9,891 bases of DNA, taken from Dehalococcoidales bacterium. Lineage in GTDB: Bacteria > Chloroflexota > Dehalococcoidia > Dehalococcoidales > RBG-16-60-22. The position numbers and the translations under genes were made by a program. A model generated the notes under the pieces. The model was given only the letters and a program-made list of their open reading frames with translations. It was not told the origin of the DNA and did not search any database. The stretch spans positions 1 through 9,891 of the forward strand of contig JAUVXN010000043.1 in NCBI GenBank assembly GCA_030603605.1, in the 5' to 3' direction. Positions 1-6,342 of this stretch are shown piece after piece. Numbering within the stretch: position 1 is the first letter of the stretch; each line of letters starts with the position of its first letter.

Positions 1-199
1 CCCCGGGAGTCCCTTCTAATAGAAGAATATCGGCATCACTGACCTGCCTGATGCCTTCTATTATTGACGACAGTATAGTCTGGCTGGTAGTTACCGGGTA
101 TGTTATCGGGTAAGAGGCACTGGGTTTAATCAGAATGCGTCTTGCCCTGGATATCACCGATGGTGCCTTAAAAACAAACTCTGAAGCCTTAAATATCAC
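1..199 (-). CDS. DUF362-like protein, N-terminal fragment (runs off the left edge)
   Basis: Only the first 66 codons are in the window. The start is a GTG at 197-199 that overlaps the mobB stop codon as GTGA and sits just after a strong AGGAGG-type ribosome binding site. The fragment reads MIFKASEFVFKAPSVISRAR, then a KPSASYP segment near residues 25-31, and ends with DADILLLEGTPG. The RRILIKP-SASYP-YPVTT arrangement followed by an ILLLEG strand resembles the start of DUF362 proteins, which often occur in anaerobes and are sometimes fused to ferredoxin-like 4Fe-4S domains. The family's activity is not firmly known. The position as the last visible gene of a molybdenum-cofactor operon suggests co-expression with mobB, not a proven role in that pathway. 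The family call is from memory of the motif, and the C-terminus cannot be seen. Confidence 0.6.
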   Translation of the reverse strand, partial: MIFKASEFVFKAPSVISRARRILIKPSASYPITYPVTTSQTILSSIIEGIRQVSDADILLLEGTPG

Positions 200-531
200 C
201 TCTTCCTCCTCCTCAAGGAAATGCGCAAGCTCTCTACCTTGTTAGCGCTCTTTAGACCAGATACCATGGCAACCAGGGTTCTAATCAGCAAGCTCTTAGT
301 GAGCTGATTTATCGGAATATAGGTATCATTAATAAACAGGTCAATAGCCTCTTCTCTCTGCCGGGCGAGCAGTGTCCTCTCAATCAAATCAGTTATCTTT
401 GGCACTTCGTTCCTTGAAAACTGTGGCACATCTACCCGGCAACCCCGCTGCTTAAGCTCGACAATTAAGCCTTCCAGCAAAGTTGTCTTGCCAGATTCTG
501 ACTTGCCCACAATAGAAATAATTGGTTGCAT
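196..531 (-). CDS. mobB: MobB-like molybdopterin-guanine dinucleotide protein with a large internal deletion
   Basis: MobB is a P-loop GTP-binding protein that assists MobA in making the guanine dinucleotide form of molybdenum cofactor. This 111-residue product opens like a standard MobB: strand PIISIVGK, Walker A GKSESGKT at residues 9-16, then a helix ending in LKQRGCRV at 26-33. A normal MobB would continue with the segment around a KHHH-like motif, the switch and Walker B regions. Here the sequence jumps directly to DVPQFSRNEVPKITDLIE (34-51), which resembles the end of the MobB core, followed by a C-terminal extension (about 52-111) ending in a basic tail. MobB proteins are usually about 160-230 residues, so roughly 90-100 residues are missing, in frame. 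The ATG at 531 is preceded by AGGAATT, and moeA ends 9 bp upstream. GTPase function is doubtful. It could be a remnant or an assembly deletion. Confidence 0.75.
   Translation of the reverse strand: MQPIISIVGKSESGKTTLLEGLIVELKQRGCRVDVPQFSRNEVPKITDLIERTLLARQREEAIDLFINDTYIPINQLTKSLLIRTLVAMVSGLKSANKVESLRISLRRRKR
205..213 (-). promoter_or_regulatory. Strong Shine-Dalgarno site for the DUF362-like gene, inside the mobB 3' end
   Basis: Read on the minus strand, this is AGGAGGAGG, lying 5-8 nt before the GTG start at 199. It also encodes part of the basic RRRKR tail of the preceding MobB. The placement supports choosing this GTG start and suggests translation of the DUF362-like gene is coupled to that of mobB. 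Confidence 0.6.
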
Positions 532-540
532 ATCGAATTC

Positions 541-1821
541 CTAGCTATTTACTTCCTCGTTCCAATCAAGCATTATTACCTGGACTATTTCTCCCGCTTT
601 TACCTCTGTCTTATCCTCGGGGATAATCACCAGCCCATTAGCCAGGCTCATAGAGGTTAGAATCCCTGAACCCTGGGGGCCGGTTAGGCGGGCAAAGTAT
701 TGGTCATTGTGTTTTTCTACCACCGCCCGGGTGTAGGCACGGCGTCCGCTTTTATTCAAGATAGGTTCTTCTATCACTGCTTCTACGGTAGGCTTGGCTA
801 GGTTTTTTTTACCCATCATCTTAAGGATAGCCGGGCGAGCAAATAGCTCAAAGGTAACCATGGAGCTAAATTGAAAACCGGGTAGGCCAAGCTGAGGTAT
901 GTTTCTGGTTGCCCCTGCCTTGTCAATTCCCTTAATCGTACCAAAGGCTAGGGGTTTCCCCGGCTTCATGCGGACTGTCCAGAAGGTAATTTCGCCCTCC
1001 TCGGCCAAGACATCCTTCACCATATCGTAGTCCCCGGCCGAGACGCCGCCAGTGGTTATCAGCATGTCAGCATCCAGGCCCTGGCGGAGTCTGGTCACCA
1101 GTGAATCCTTACTGTCCAAAGCTATCCCCAGTATTTTGGGGATGCCACCGTAGCGCCGGACTAGGGCAGCCACGCTATAAGTGTTGCTATTGTAAATCTT
1201 ACCCGCTGGCAGCGGCTGGTTAATATCCGCAAGTTCATTTCCTGTGGCTAGAATAGCTACCACCGGGCGACGAATAACTGTTACCTTGCTCTTTCCCAGA
1301 GAGGCCAGGACACCAACTTCAGCTGGTCTAATTACCATTCCCTTATTTAATACTTTTGAACCTTTGACAATATCTTCTCCGGCTCGCCGAATGTCCAAGC
1401 CAGCATCAACTTTACATAAAATACCTATTTCAGTAATGGACTGTTCAATGGAAGACTTCTTTCGTTGCGCTTCATCGGTATCTTCAAATTTCACGACGCT
1501 ATCAGCGCCTTTGGGCACCGGTGCCCCGGTCATGATGCGAATGGCAGTGCCTGGTTCCACCTCATGCTCGGAAATAGAACCAGCAATGACAGTGTCAATA
1601 ACGCGAAGAAATCGCGGCGACTCACTGCCGGCACCGAGAGTATCTTTTGATTGAACAGCATAGCCATCCATAGCGGCACTATCGAGTGGAGGTATATTAA
1701 TACTGGAGTATATATCCTCAGCTAGAACCTGTCCCAGTGAGTCTAAGATAGGAACCTGTTCCTCTTCCAGAACGTTGACATAACTGAGAATTTTCTCCAG
1801 AGCCTGTTCAACGCTTATCAT
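541..1821 (-). CDS. moeA: Molybdopterin molybdenumtransferase MoeA
   Basis: MoeA inserts molybdate into adenylated molybdopterin in the cytoplasm to form molybdenum cofactor. Numbered from the GTG at 1824, the family features are in order: PPLDSAAMDGYAV (45-57), the RIMTGAPVPKGAD segment (96-108), LATGNEL (192-198), and the molybdopterin-binding TTGGVSAGDYD stretch (257-267), which holds the metal-centre-proximal acidic residues. KPGKPLAFG follows (287-295), then GLPG at 313-316 and the C-terminal beta-domain. Total length of 426-427 residues is normal. Two starts are possible, GTG at 1824 and ATG at 1821; GAGGAG lies 6 or 9 nt upstream respectively, and I prefer the ATG. The start lies inside the 3' end of mobA (11-bp overlap), indicating translational coupling. 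One oddity is that the usual GLPGNPVS loop reads GLPGFQFS here, replacing three normally well-conserved residues. Confidence 0.93.
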   Translation of the reverse strand: MISVEQALEKILSYVNVLEEEQVPILDSLGQVLAEDIYSSINIPPLDSAAMDGYAVQSKDTLGAGSESPRFLRVIDTVIAGSISEHEVEPGTAIRIMTGAPVPKGADSVVKFEDTDEAQRKKSSIEQSITEIGILCKVDAGLDIRRAGEDIVKGSKVLNKGMVIRPAEVGVLASLGKSKVTVIRRPVVAILATGNELADINQPLPAGKIYNSNTYSVAALVRRYGGIPKILGIALDSKDSLVTRLRQGLDADMLITTGGVSAGDYDMVKDVLAEEGEITFWTVRMKPGKPLAFGTIKGIDKAGATRNIPQLGLPGFQFSSMVTFELFARPAILKMMGKKNLAKPTVEAVIEEPILNKSGRRAYTRAVVEKHNDQYFARLTGPQGSGILTSMSLANGLVIIPEDKTEVKAGEIVQVIMLDWNEEVNS

Positions 1822-2428
1822 CACTCATATCTCCTCGAGCTAATTCCCTTGCCTTTCCCAAATCAGCTTTAGTATTGATGTTGAAAAAACTAAGGTGTTT
1901 GGGGTCAAACCTTTCAATTTCCTCGGCTTCTACATACCTTACGCCAACTGAATTGAAGAGCGGGTAAATCATTAGCTTGTCTTCTTTAATCATGCGCTCT
2001 ATAGGGGCTAAGCAGCTCTTTGTGTAAACAGCATGGAGTGGTTCAACTAGATTACCCACTCGTGGCACCACGATGTCGAAATTGGTCGAAAGTTGTATCA
2101 TATAGCGCAGTAGAGCTTGGTTCAAAAAAGGCATATCTGAAGCGACGACAAGGTTATAGAATAAATCCGAAGTTGTTAAACCAGTATAGATACCACCTAA
2201 TGGACCCTTACCGGGATAAATATCGGTTACTACTCTTAACTTCGGGTAATCTCTAGAGTGAAGGGTTGTTAGCTCTCTGGCTGTAACTAGAATGATATCA
2301 CTGCTAAGTGGACTCACACAGGATATTACCCGTTGTAGCAAGCTTTTGTTACCAATGGTTTCCAAGACCTTGTCATGTTTCAGACGTAAGCTCTTGCCGC
2401 CAGCAAGAACGATGCAATTCGCTTTCAA
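1808..2428 (-). CDS. mobA: Molybdenum cofactor guanylyltransferase MobA
   Basis: This protein would transfer GMP from GTP to molybdenum cofactor, giving the guanine dinucleotide form used by DMSO-reductase-family enzymes. The 206-residue protein has the nucleotidyltransferase signature LAGGKSLRLKHDK at 8-20, GKGPLGGIYTGL at 73-84, the metal-binding VASDMP at 95-100, a VEPLHAVY segment near 128-135, and the FFNINTKADL closing motif at 181-190. Length is typical. The canonical signature usually has a Gly after the R-M/L pair, where this copy has Lys17. The start is a TTG at 2428. It fits the usual MobA N-terminus, and an in-frame TAA 30 nt upstream leaves no ATG or GTG alternative, but the nearest purine-rich site (AGGGGTGAAG) is unusually far away. 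It is the first gene of the molybdenum-cofactor group and overlaps moeA. Confidence 0.88.
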   Translation of the reverse strand: MKANCIVLAGGKSLRLKHDKVLETIGNKSLLQRVISCVSPLSSDIILVTARELTTLHSRDYPKLRVVTDIYPGKGPLGGIYTGLTTSDLFYNLVVASDMPFLNQALLRYMIQLSTNFDIVVPRVGNLVEPLHAVYTKSCLAPIERMIKEDKLMIYPLFNSVGVRYVEAEEIERFDPKHLSFFNINTKADLGKARELARGDMSDDKR

Positions 2429-2452
2429 AGCTTTTAATTCTTTAACTTCACC

Positions 2453-2479
2453 CCTATATTATTTTACCACACCAGTCAA
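2453..2479 (-). promoter_or_regulatory. Possible sigma-70-type promoter before mobA
   Basis: The 109-bp gap between the UPF0173 gene and mobA is the largest intergenic space in the window and is AT-rich. On the minus strand it contains TTGACT (2474-2479) and TATAGG (2453-2458), separated by 15 bp, which is shorter than the 17 bp optimum. This could start a separate mobA-moeA-mobB-DUF362 transcript. I see no terminator hairpin with a T-run in the gap. The evidence is motif similarity only. Confidence 0.3.
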
Positions 2480-2537
2480 TAGCGTCTGAATATAAATCTT
2501 TGGGAGATGAGGTTAGCAAGTGGTCTCAATTTGTTAG

Positions 2538-3260
2538 TTATAGTGACGGTTGTAACACTATAATCTGAGTGTCAGCTGGCAGTTTCCCCGATTTGAACTC
2601 CACCTCGCTGGCATCCAGTCGGCTTACATTCTTCTTTCCCTGAAGAAATTCATCCACGCCACTTATGGGGAAAGCGCACTTATTATTTCTGTAGTGCATT
2701 GGGATGATTACTCTGGGTTTAAGCCGTTCACAAACCTGGCTGGCAGCTATAGCATCAATGGTATAAAATCCTCCCACTGGAATCAGCAGTATGTCCACTT
2801 CGCCTAGCTCTGCTGCCTGCCTCTCGTTGAGCGGGTGACCGAGGTCACCGAGGTGGCAGACTTTGACCCCATCAACCTCAAAACAGAATATGGTGTTGTT
2901 GCCTCTCTGTTGACCTTTAGCTGCATCATGGTAGGTAGGGATACCTCTGAACCTCATATATCCAATTTCTTCTTTATCCTTATCTGTCTCTAGAATGCTA
3001 CTCCTAGCACCAGAAGCTTTGAAGATTGTAGAAGGTAAAACCCATTTCAGACCTTCCCCCTTAACTACCTCAGGATTACCCTGAACAGCAGACACGTTGT
3101 TATGGTCAGAATGGTCGTGACTTACAGTAACAATATCAGCCGATTCTTTTATCTCACCGTAGCTTAGTCTGTCATCGGTAGCATAAGGGTCAGTGATTAG
3201 CTTTATCCCGGTATCCGAGGTAATCACAAAAGCCGAATGTCCCAACCATTTAAGTTTCAT
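2538..3260 (-). CDS. UPF0173 metal-dependent hydrolase (metallo-beta-lactamase fold)
   Basis: This is a cytoplasmic metallo-beta-lactamase-fold protein of the UPF0173 (YtkL-like) group, whose natural substrate is not established. It begins MKLKWLGHSAFVI, as the family does. The metal-binding residues are visible: SHDHSDH at 47-53 (His48, His50, Asp52, His53), His111 in TYHD, CHLGDLGH at 135-142 (His136, Asp139) and MHY with His189. IPVGGFYTIDA (160-170) is also family-typical. At 240 residues it is somewhat longer than most members. The extra length appears to lie between KGEG (67-70) and FRGIPTYHD (104-112), where I expect a shorter connection. The ATG at 3260 has AGGATT upstream, and the pepA stop lies 18 bp before it, so it is probably co-transcribed with pepA. 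Confidence 0.88.
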   Translation of the reverse strand: MKLKWLGHSAFVITSDTGIKLITDPYATDDRLSYGEIKESADIVTVSHDHSDHNNVSAVQGNPEVVKGEGLKWVLPSTIFKASGARSSILETDKDKEEIGYMRFRGIPTYHDAAKGQQRGNNTIFCFEVDGVKVCHLGDLGHPLNERQAAELGEVDILLIPVGGFYTIDAIAASQVCERLKPRVIIPMHYRNNKCAFPISGVDEFLQGKKNVSRLDASEVEFKSGKLPADTQIIVLQPSL

Positions 3261-3278
3261 TTTGAATCCTCTTTTATA

Positions 3279-4778
3279 TTATTTAGCAAGGGAGAGAACG
3301 AGGTTTACCAGGGTGCGTACTGGCACCCCGGTGGCGCCTTTAATCAGGTAGCCTCGTTCCTTTTCGCTCAGACTGGTGCCGGCGATATCCAGATGTACCC
3401 ATGGGGTGTCATTGATAAACTCAGCCAGAAATTTAGCGGCGGTGATGGCTCCTCCGTATCTGCCACCAACATTCTTGATGTCAGCCACATCACTCTTGTT
3501 TTGCTCTTTATACTCATCATACATCGGCATCTGCCAGATAAGCTCTCCGGCTTCATTCCCGGCAGCAATCACCTTATTCGCCAGCTGTTGATTATTGCTA
3601 AAAGCGCCGCTGCAGACATCGCCCAGAGCCACTCTGCAGGCTCCGGTTAAAGTGGCTACATCAACTATAAATTTAGCATCAAACTTCTTAGCGTAGGCTA
3701 GAGCATCAGCTAGAATAAGCCGTCCCTCAGCATCGGTGGTGATAATCTCAATAGTCTTGCCATTCATTGCGGTTAGAATATCACCGGGTTTTAGAGCGTT
3801 GCCACTGGGCAGGTTTTCCGTGGCGGGGATAATAGCCGTAACATTAATCTTTGGCTTAAGCTGGGCAATGGCACTTATGGCTGCCATGACGGCAGCACCC
3901 CCGGCCATATCTCCCTTCATTTCGGCTAATCCCTCTGATGATTTTATGGAAATACCTCCAGAATCAAAGGTTACCCCTTTACCCACTAACGCTATATCGG
4001 TTTTTGTAGAATTGCTTCCTTTATAGTGGAGAACAATGAATTTTGGTGGTTGCCGGCTTCCCTGGGCGACCCCTAATAGTGCTCCCATGCCTGACTCCGC
4101 CATCTGCTCCTGCTCCAGAACGCTGACTTCAAGCCCGTGGCTCCCAGCCAGTTTCATTGCCATCTCTGCCATGTGGTTGGGTGTCATGTAGTTAGCTGGC
4201 TCATTGACCATATCACGGGCGAGGTTAGTTGCCTCAGCTAATACCTTGCCTTTACTGCTGCCTTCCTCGAGACGAGGTTTCGCCTCGTCACTGCCGACTA
4301 TTGAGAGCTGTTTAATTTCACCAGGCTTATCATTTGCTCTGGTTATGTGCCTGCGAAATGAATAGAGACCAAGTAGGGCACCCTCGGTTACGACTTGGGC
4401 TGCGTCTTCCAGCCCTATATCGTTTATCCCGGCTCCCTGAGCGACAGTAGCAATGTTGCCTATACCCTTCGGGCGCAGCCACCGGCAGGTTTCGGCTACT
4501 GCTCCCCGAACCTTATTCGTAGATAGCTCCGATTGCTTACCCAGGCCGGAAACTACCACACGAGCTGTCGGCAGTTTATCCAGACTATGCACAATGGTGA
4601 TTTCATTAAGTTTGCCTTTAATCTCACCCTGGCTGATGAGCTGGGAAATAGCACCATCCAGAGACTTATCTACCGCTGCTATGTCGCCGTCAAGACTTTT
4701 CATCCCCTCAAAAAAGTTCACTATGATAGCATCCGCCTTAATTTTAGTGATGTCACCAGCTATGACTGTAATCTCCAT
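3279..4778 (-). CDS. pepA: Leucyl aminopeptidase (peptidase family M17)
   Basis: M17 aminopeptidases are cytoplasmic, normally hexameric two-metal enzymes that remove N-terminal residues from peptides. The 499-residue length is typical. The N-terminal macro-like domain covers about 1-160 and the catalytic domain follows. The latter opens near ARDMVNEPANYMTP (187-200) and contains GKGVTFDSGG (266-275), MKGDMAGG (287-294), TTDAEGRL (347-354) and ATLTGACRVALG (375-386). The metal ligands and catalytic residues known from E. coli PepA align with Lys267, Asp272, Lys279, Asp290, Asp349, Glu351 and Arg353, so activity is expected. The usual NTDAEGRL has Thr in place of Asn. The ATG at 4778 is preceded by AAAGGAG with a 9-nt spacing; that site overlaps the stop of the upstream kinase gene, which suggests an operon. 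In some bacteria PepA also binds DNA, but nothing here indicates that. Confidence 0.95.
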   Translation of the reverse strand: MEITVIAGDITKIKADAIIVNFFEGMKSLDGDIAAVDKSLDGAISQLISQGEIKGKLNEITIVHSLDKLPTARVVVSGLGKQSELSTNKVRGAVAETCRWLRPKGIGNIATVAQGAGINDIGLEDAAQVVTEGALLGLYSFRRHITRANDKPGEIKQLSIVGSDEAKPRLEEGSSKGKVLAEATNLARDMVNEPANYMTPNHMAEMAMKLAGSHGLEVSVLEQEQMAESGMGALLGVAQGSRQPPKFIVLHYKGSNSTKTDIALVGKGVTFDSGGISIKSSEGLAEMKGDMAGGAAVMAAISAIAQLKPKINVTAIIPATENLPSGNALKPGDILTAMNGKTIEIITTDAEGRLILADALAYAKKFDAKFIVDVATLTGACRVALGDVCSGAFSNNQQLANKVIAAGNEAGELIWQMPMYDEYKEQNKSDVADIKNVGGRYGGAITAAKFLAEFINDTPWVHLDIAGTSLSEKERGYLIKGATGVPVRTLVNLVLSLAK

Positions 4779-4793
4779 ATCCTAAATCTCCTT

Positions 4794-5381
4794 TCACCTG
4801 TTCACTTCTCTCACGATTTTATCCAGAACAGGAGTAATATCTCTAGAAGTATCCGCGGCATAATGGTTGCGACGGATTTTTTGAACTGTGGGCTGCATCT
4901 TCTGGAATACTGTCCAGTCGGCGTCGGACGTGCTTTTTGAATTCGTTCCTTCTGACCTGACCTTGAGCCGTTCGTAGACTACATCCGGCGGTGCCTCAAC
5001 GCGCACTAGAATTAACTTGACATTCAGACGGTCAGCAATATTATACAAACGCTCACGATACTGCTCAGATAGATTTGTTGCATCTAAAATAAGGGGTACC
5101 CCTCTTCTTAGCAGTGCTTCGATTAGATGGTGAATCGCCTGAAAAAGTCGCGAACTCTCCGGCGGACTATAAGTCGGCGAAGAAAAGAGAGTCTTACGCA
5201 GGGCATCACTTTCCAGAATAATAAATGGAAGTCTCTCAGCTAGTTTACTGCTGAAGTAAGATTTTCCGGTTCCAGGCAAGCCGCTAACTACGATAAAGGC
5301 AGGCTTTACTACTGGCTCAGGAAGCTGCCCTAAGCTTTCCGACAGTCGCTGCGCATCAGAAACAACCTGAGTGTCTACCAC
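4794..5381 (-). CDS. P-loop kinase-like ATPase (AAA_33 type), substrate unknown
   Basis: This is a small P-loop NTPase of the kind grouped with polynucleotide-kinase and zeta-toxin-like kinases. It has a Walker A GLPGTGKS at 34-41 after a hydrophobic strand (FIVVS), ESDALRK at 57-63 (the Asp fits the substrate-side acid in such kinases), and LILDATN at 97-103 as the second strand with its acidic residue. A lid-like YERLKVRSEG follows at 136-145. There is no second domain, so it is the kinase module alone (195 residues). The phosphate acceptor cannot be deduced. The furthest usable start is GTG at 5381, with AAGG almost touching it; the spacing is poor and the first 25 residues before the fold are of uncertain reality. 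The stop lies 15 bp before pepA. No antitoxin-like partner gene is adjacent, so a toxin role is not supported. Confidence 0.75.
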   Translation of the reverse strand: MVDTQVVSDAQRLSESLGQLPEPVVKPAFIVVSGLPGTGKSYFSSKLAERLPFIILESDALRKTLFSSPTYSPPESSRLFQAIHHLIEALLRRGVPLILDATNLSEQYRERLYNIADRLNVKLILVRVEAPPDVVYERLKVRSEGTNSKSTSDADWTVFQKMQPTVQKIRRNHYAADTSRDITPVLDKIVREVNR

Positions 5382-5429
5382 ACCTTGATTATAAGATGTT
5401 TTTCTCCGCTGCGCTAGGTGGTTGGAAGA

Positions 5430-5457
5430 ATTATATAGCTGGTTATAAGAAATTATA
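5430..5457 (-). promoter_or_regulatory. AT-rich gap with two TATAAT hexamers (weak promoter candidate)
   Basis: The 90-bp space between the second degV gene and the kinase gene has two perfect TATAAT hexamers on the minus strand (5452-5457 and 5430-5435). Neither has a recognisable TTGACA-like box at the right distance, so they may be chance in AT-rich DNA. If real, they would drive the kinase-pepA-UPF0173 group. Confidence 0.22.
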
Positions 5458-5471
5458 CTCGGGCTTACTCG

Positions 5472-6332
5472 CTAATCCTCGCCATAAAAAGCTATGCCAA
5501 CTAACCCGGGGCCGGTGTGGATTCCCATTACCGGGGTAAATCCAGTGATAAATAGCTCGGCGCAGTCAAATTGGGAAGCAATCCGGTTCCTGAGTGCTAC
5601 CGCTTCATCCAAGGCATCGGCGTGCATCACTGCTACATGAAGCGGTTGCTTCTTAACTACCTTCTGCTTCATCAATTTTAATATGCGTTTTACTGCTCCC
5701 GGAATGGTTCTGGGAAGGGCAACCGTATGGGCCTCGCCATGAGTAAGGGTAAAAATAGGCTTAATCTTAAGCAGTGAATTGACTAAGGCAGCGGCTTGGG
5801 GTACACGACCGCCTTTAACCAAGTAGCGAAGGGTATCCAGTGTCGCAAATAAATTCACCCGTTCCATTATATTCCTAGCCGTTTTCTTTACCTCGTTTAA
5901 GTTTCCACCTGAGTCTGCCACTCTGGCTGCCTCCAGAACGATAAGTCCTTGGGCTGCCGCCGCCGTGTCGCAATCAAGCACCTCTATAACTACATTGGGG
6001 AGAATCTCCTTTGCCGTCTCCATAGCTAGCCATGCTGAGTTAAAGGTGGCACTGAAATGAGACGATATGGTGATACAGAGAATATTGGATGCCTTCCGGC
6101 TGGCACTACGGTAAGCGTCAAGGAAGTGCTCAGGTGACGGGTGAGAGGTGGTGGGCAACTTTTCTGCCTGCCGGAGAAGAGAATAGAATTTGGTGGGGCT
6201 CATATCTACTCCATTTCGGTAGACCTTGTCCCCAAAAACGAACGCCATTGGCACCACTTCAATGTCATACCTTTCTACCTGCTCTTGAGGGATGCAGGCG
6301 GTGGTATCGGTAACAATAGCTACTTTTTTCAT
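5472..6332 (-). CDS. DegV family fatty-acid-binding protein (copy 2, canonical)
   Basis: DegV proteins bind a fatty acid in a cleft between two domains. In Firmicutes they act as FakB, presenting the acid to the kinase FakA for phosphorylation. This 286-residue protein has the usual length and landmarks: VAIVTDTTACIP (4-15), TSHPSPEHF (62-70), ISSHFSATFNSA (89-100), EVLDCDTAAAAQG (117-129), LDTLRYLVKGGRVP (165-178), KPIFTL (191-196), and the C-terminal IHTGPGLVGIAFY (271-283). The ligand-contacting SS pair and the HTGPG loop look intact. The ATG at 6332 follows a GAAAGGG site. The preceding DegV paralogue ends 10 bp upstream, so the two are almost surely co-transcribed. No FakA-like kinase gene is in the window. 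Confidence 0.92.
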   Translation of the reverse strand: MKKVAIVTDTTACIPQEQVERYDIEVVPMAFVFGDKVYRNGVDMSPTKFYSLLRQAEKLPTTSHPSPEHFLDAYRSASRKASNILCITISSHFSATFNSAWLAMETAKEILPNVVIEVLDCDTAAAAQGLIVLEAARVADSGGNLNEVKKTARNIMERVNLFATLDTLRYLVKGGRVPQAAALVNSLLKIKPIFTLTHGEAHTVALPRTIPGAVKRILKLMKQKVVKKQPLHVAVMHADALDEAVALRNRIASQFDCAELFITGFTPVMGIHTGPGLVGIAFYGED

Positions 6333-6342
6333 CTACCCTTTC

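Noticed and set aside
1244..1654. Plus-strand open frame of 136 codons opposite moeA
   Set aside because: It is antisense to a clear moeA with intact motifs and encodes a low-quality protein. Similar plus-strand frames at 3237-3650, 3736-4026 and 7887-8303 are rejected for the same reason.
2834..2849. 16-bp palindrome GGTGACC-GA-GGTCACC
   Set aside because: It encodes the conserved HLGDLG motif of the UPF0173 protein on the minus strand, and codon constraint explains it better than an operator.
4271..4289. Perfect 7-bp inverted repeat with a 5-nt loop (GACGAGG...CCTCGTC)
   Set aside because: It lies inside pepA, encoding the linker between the two domains. The stem is short and there is no T-run, so it is not a terminator and is probably chance.
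4794..5381. Zeta-type toxin of a toxin-antitoxin pair
   Set aside because: The P-loop kinase fold is similar, but no small antitoxin gene is adjacent and the gene sits in a housekeeping-like operon with pepA.
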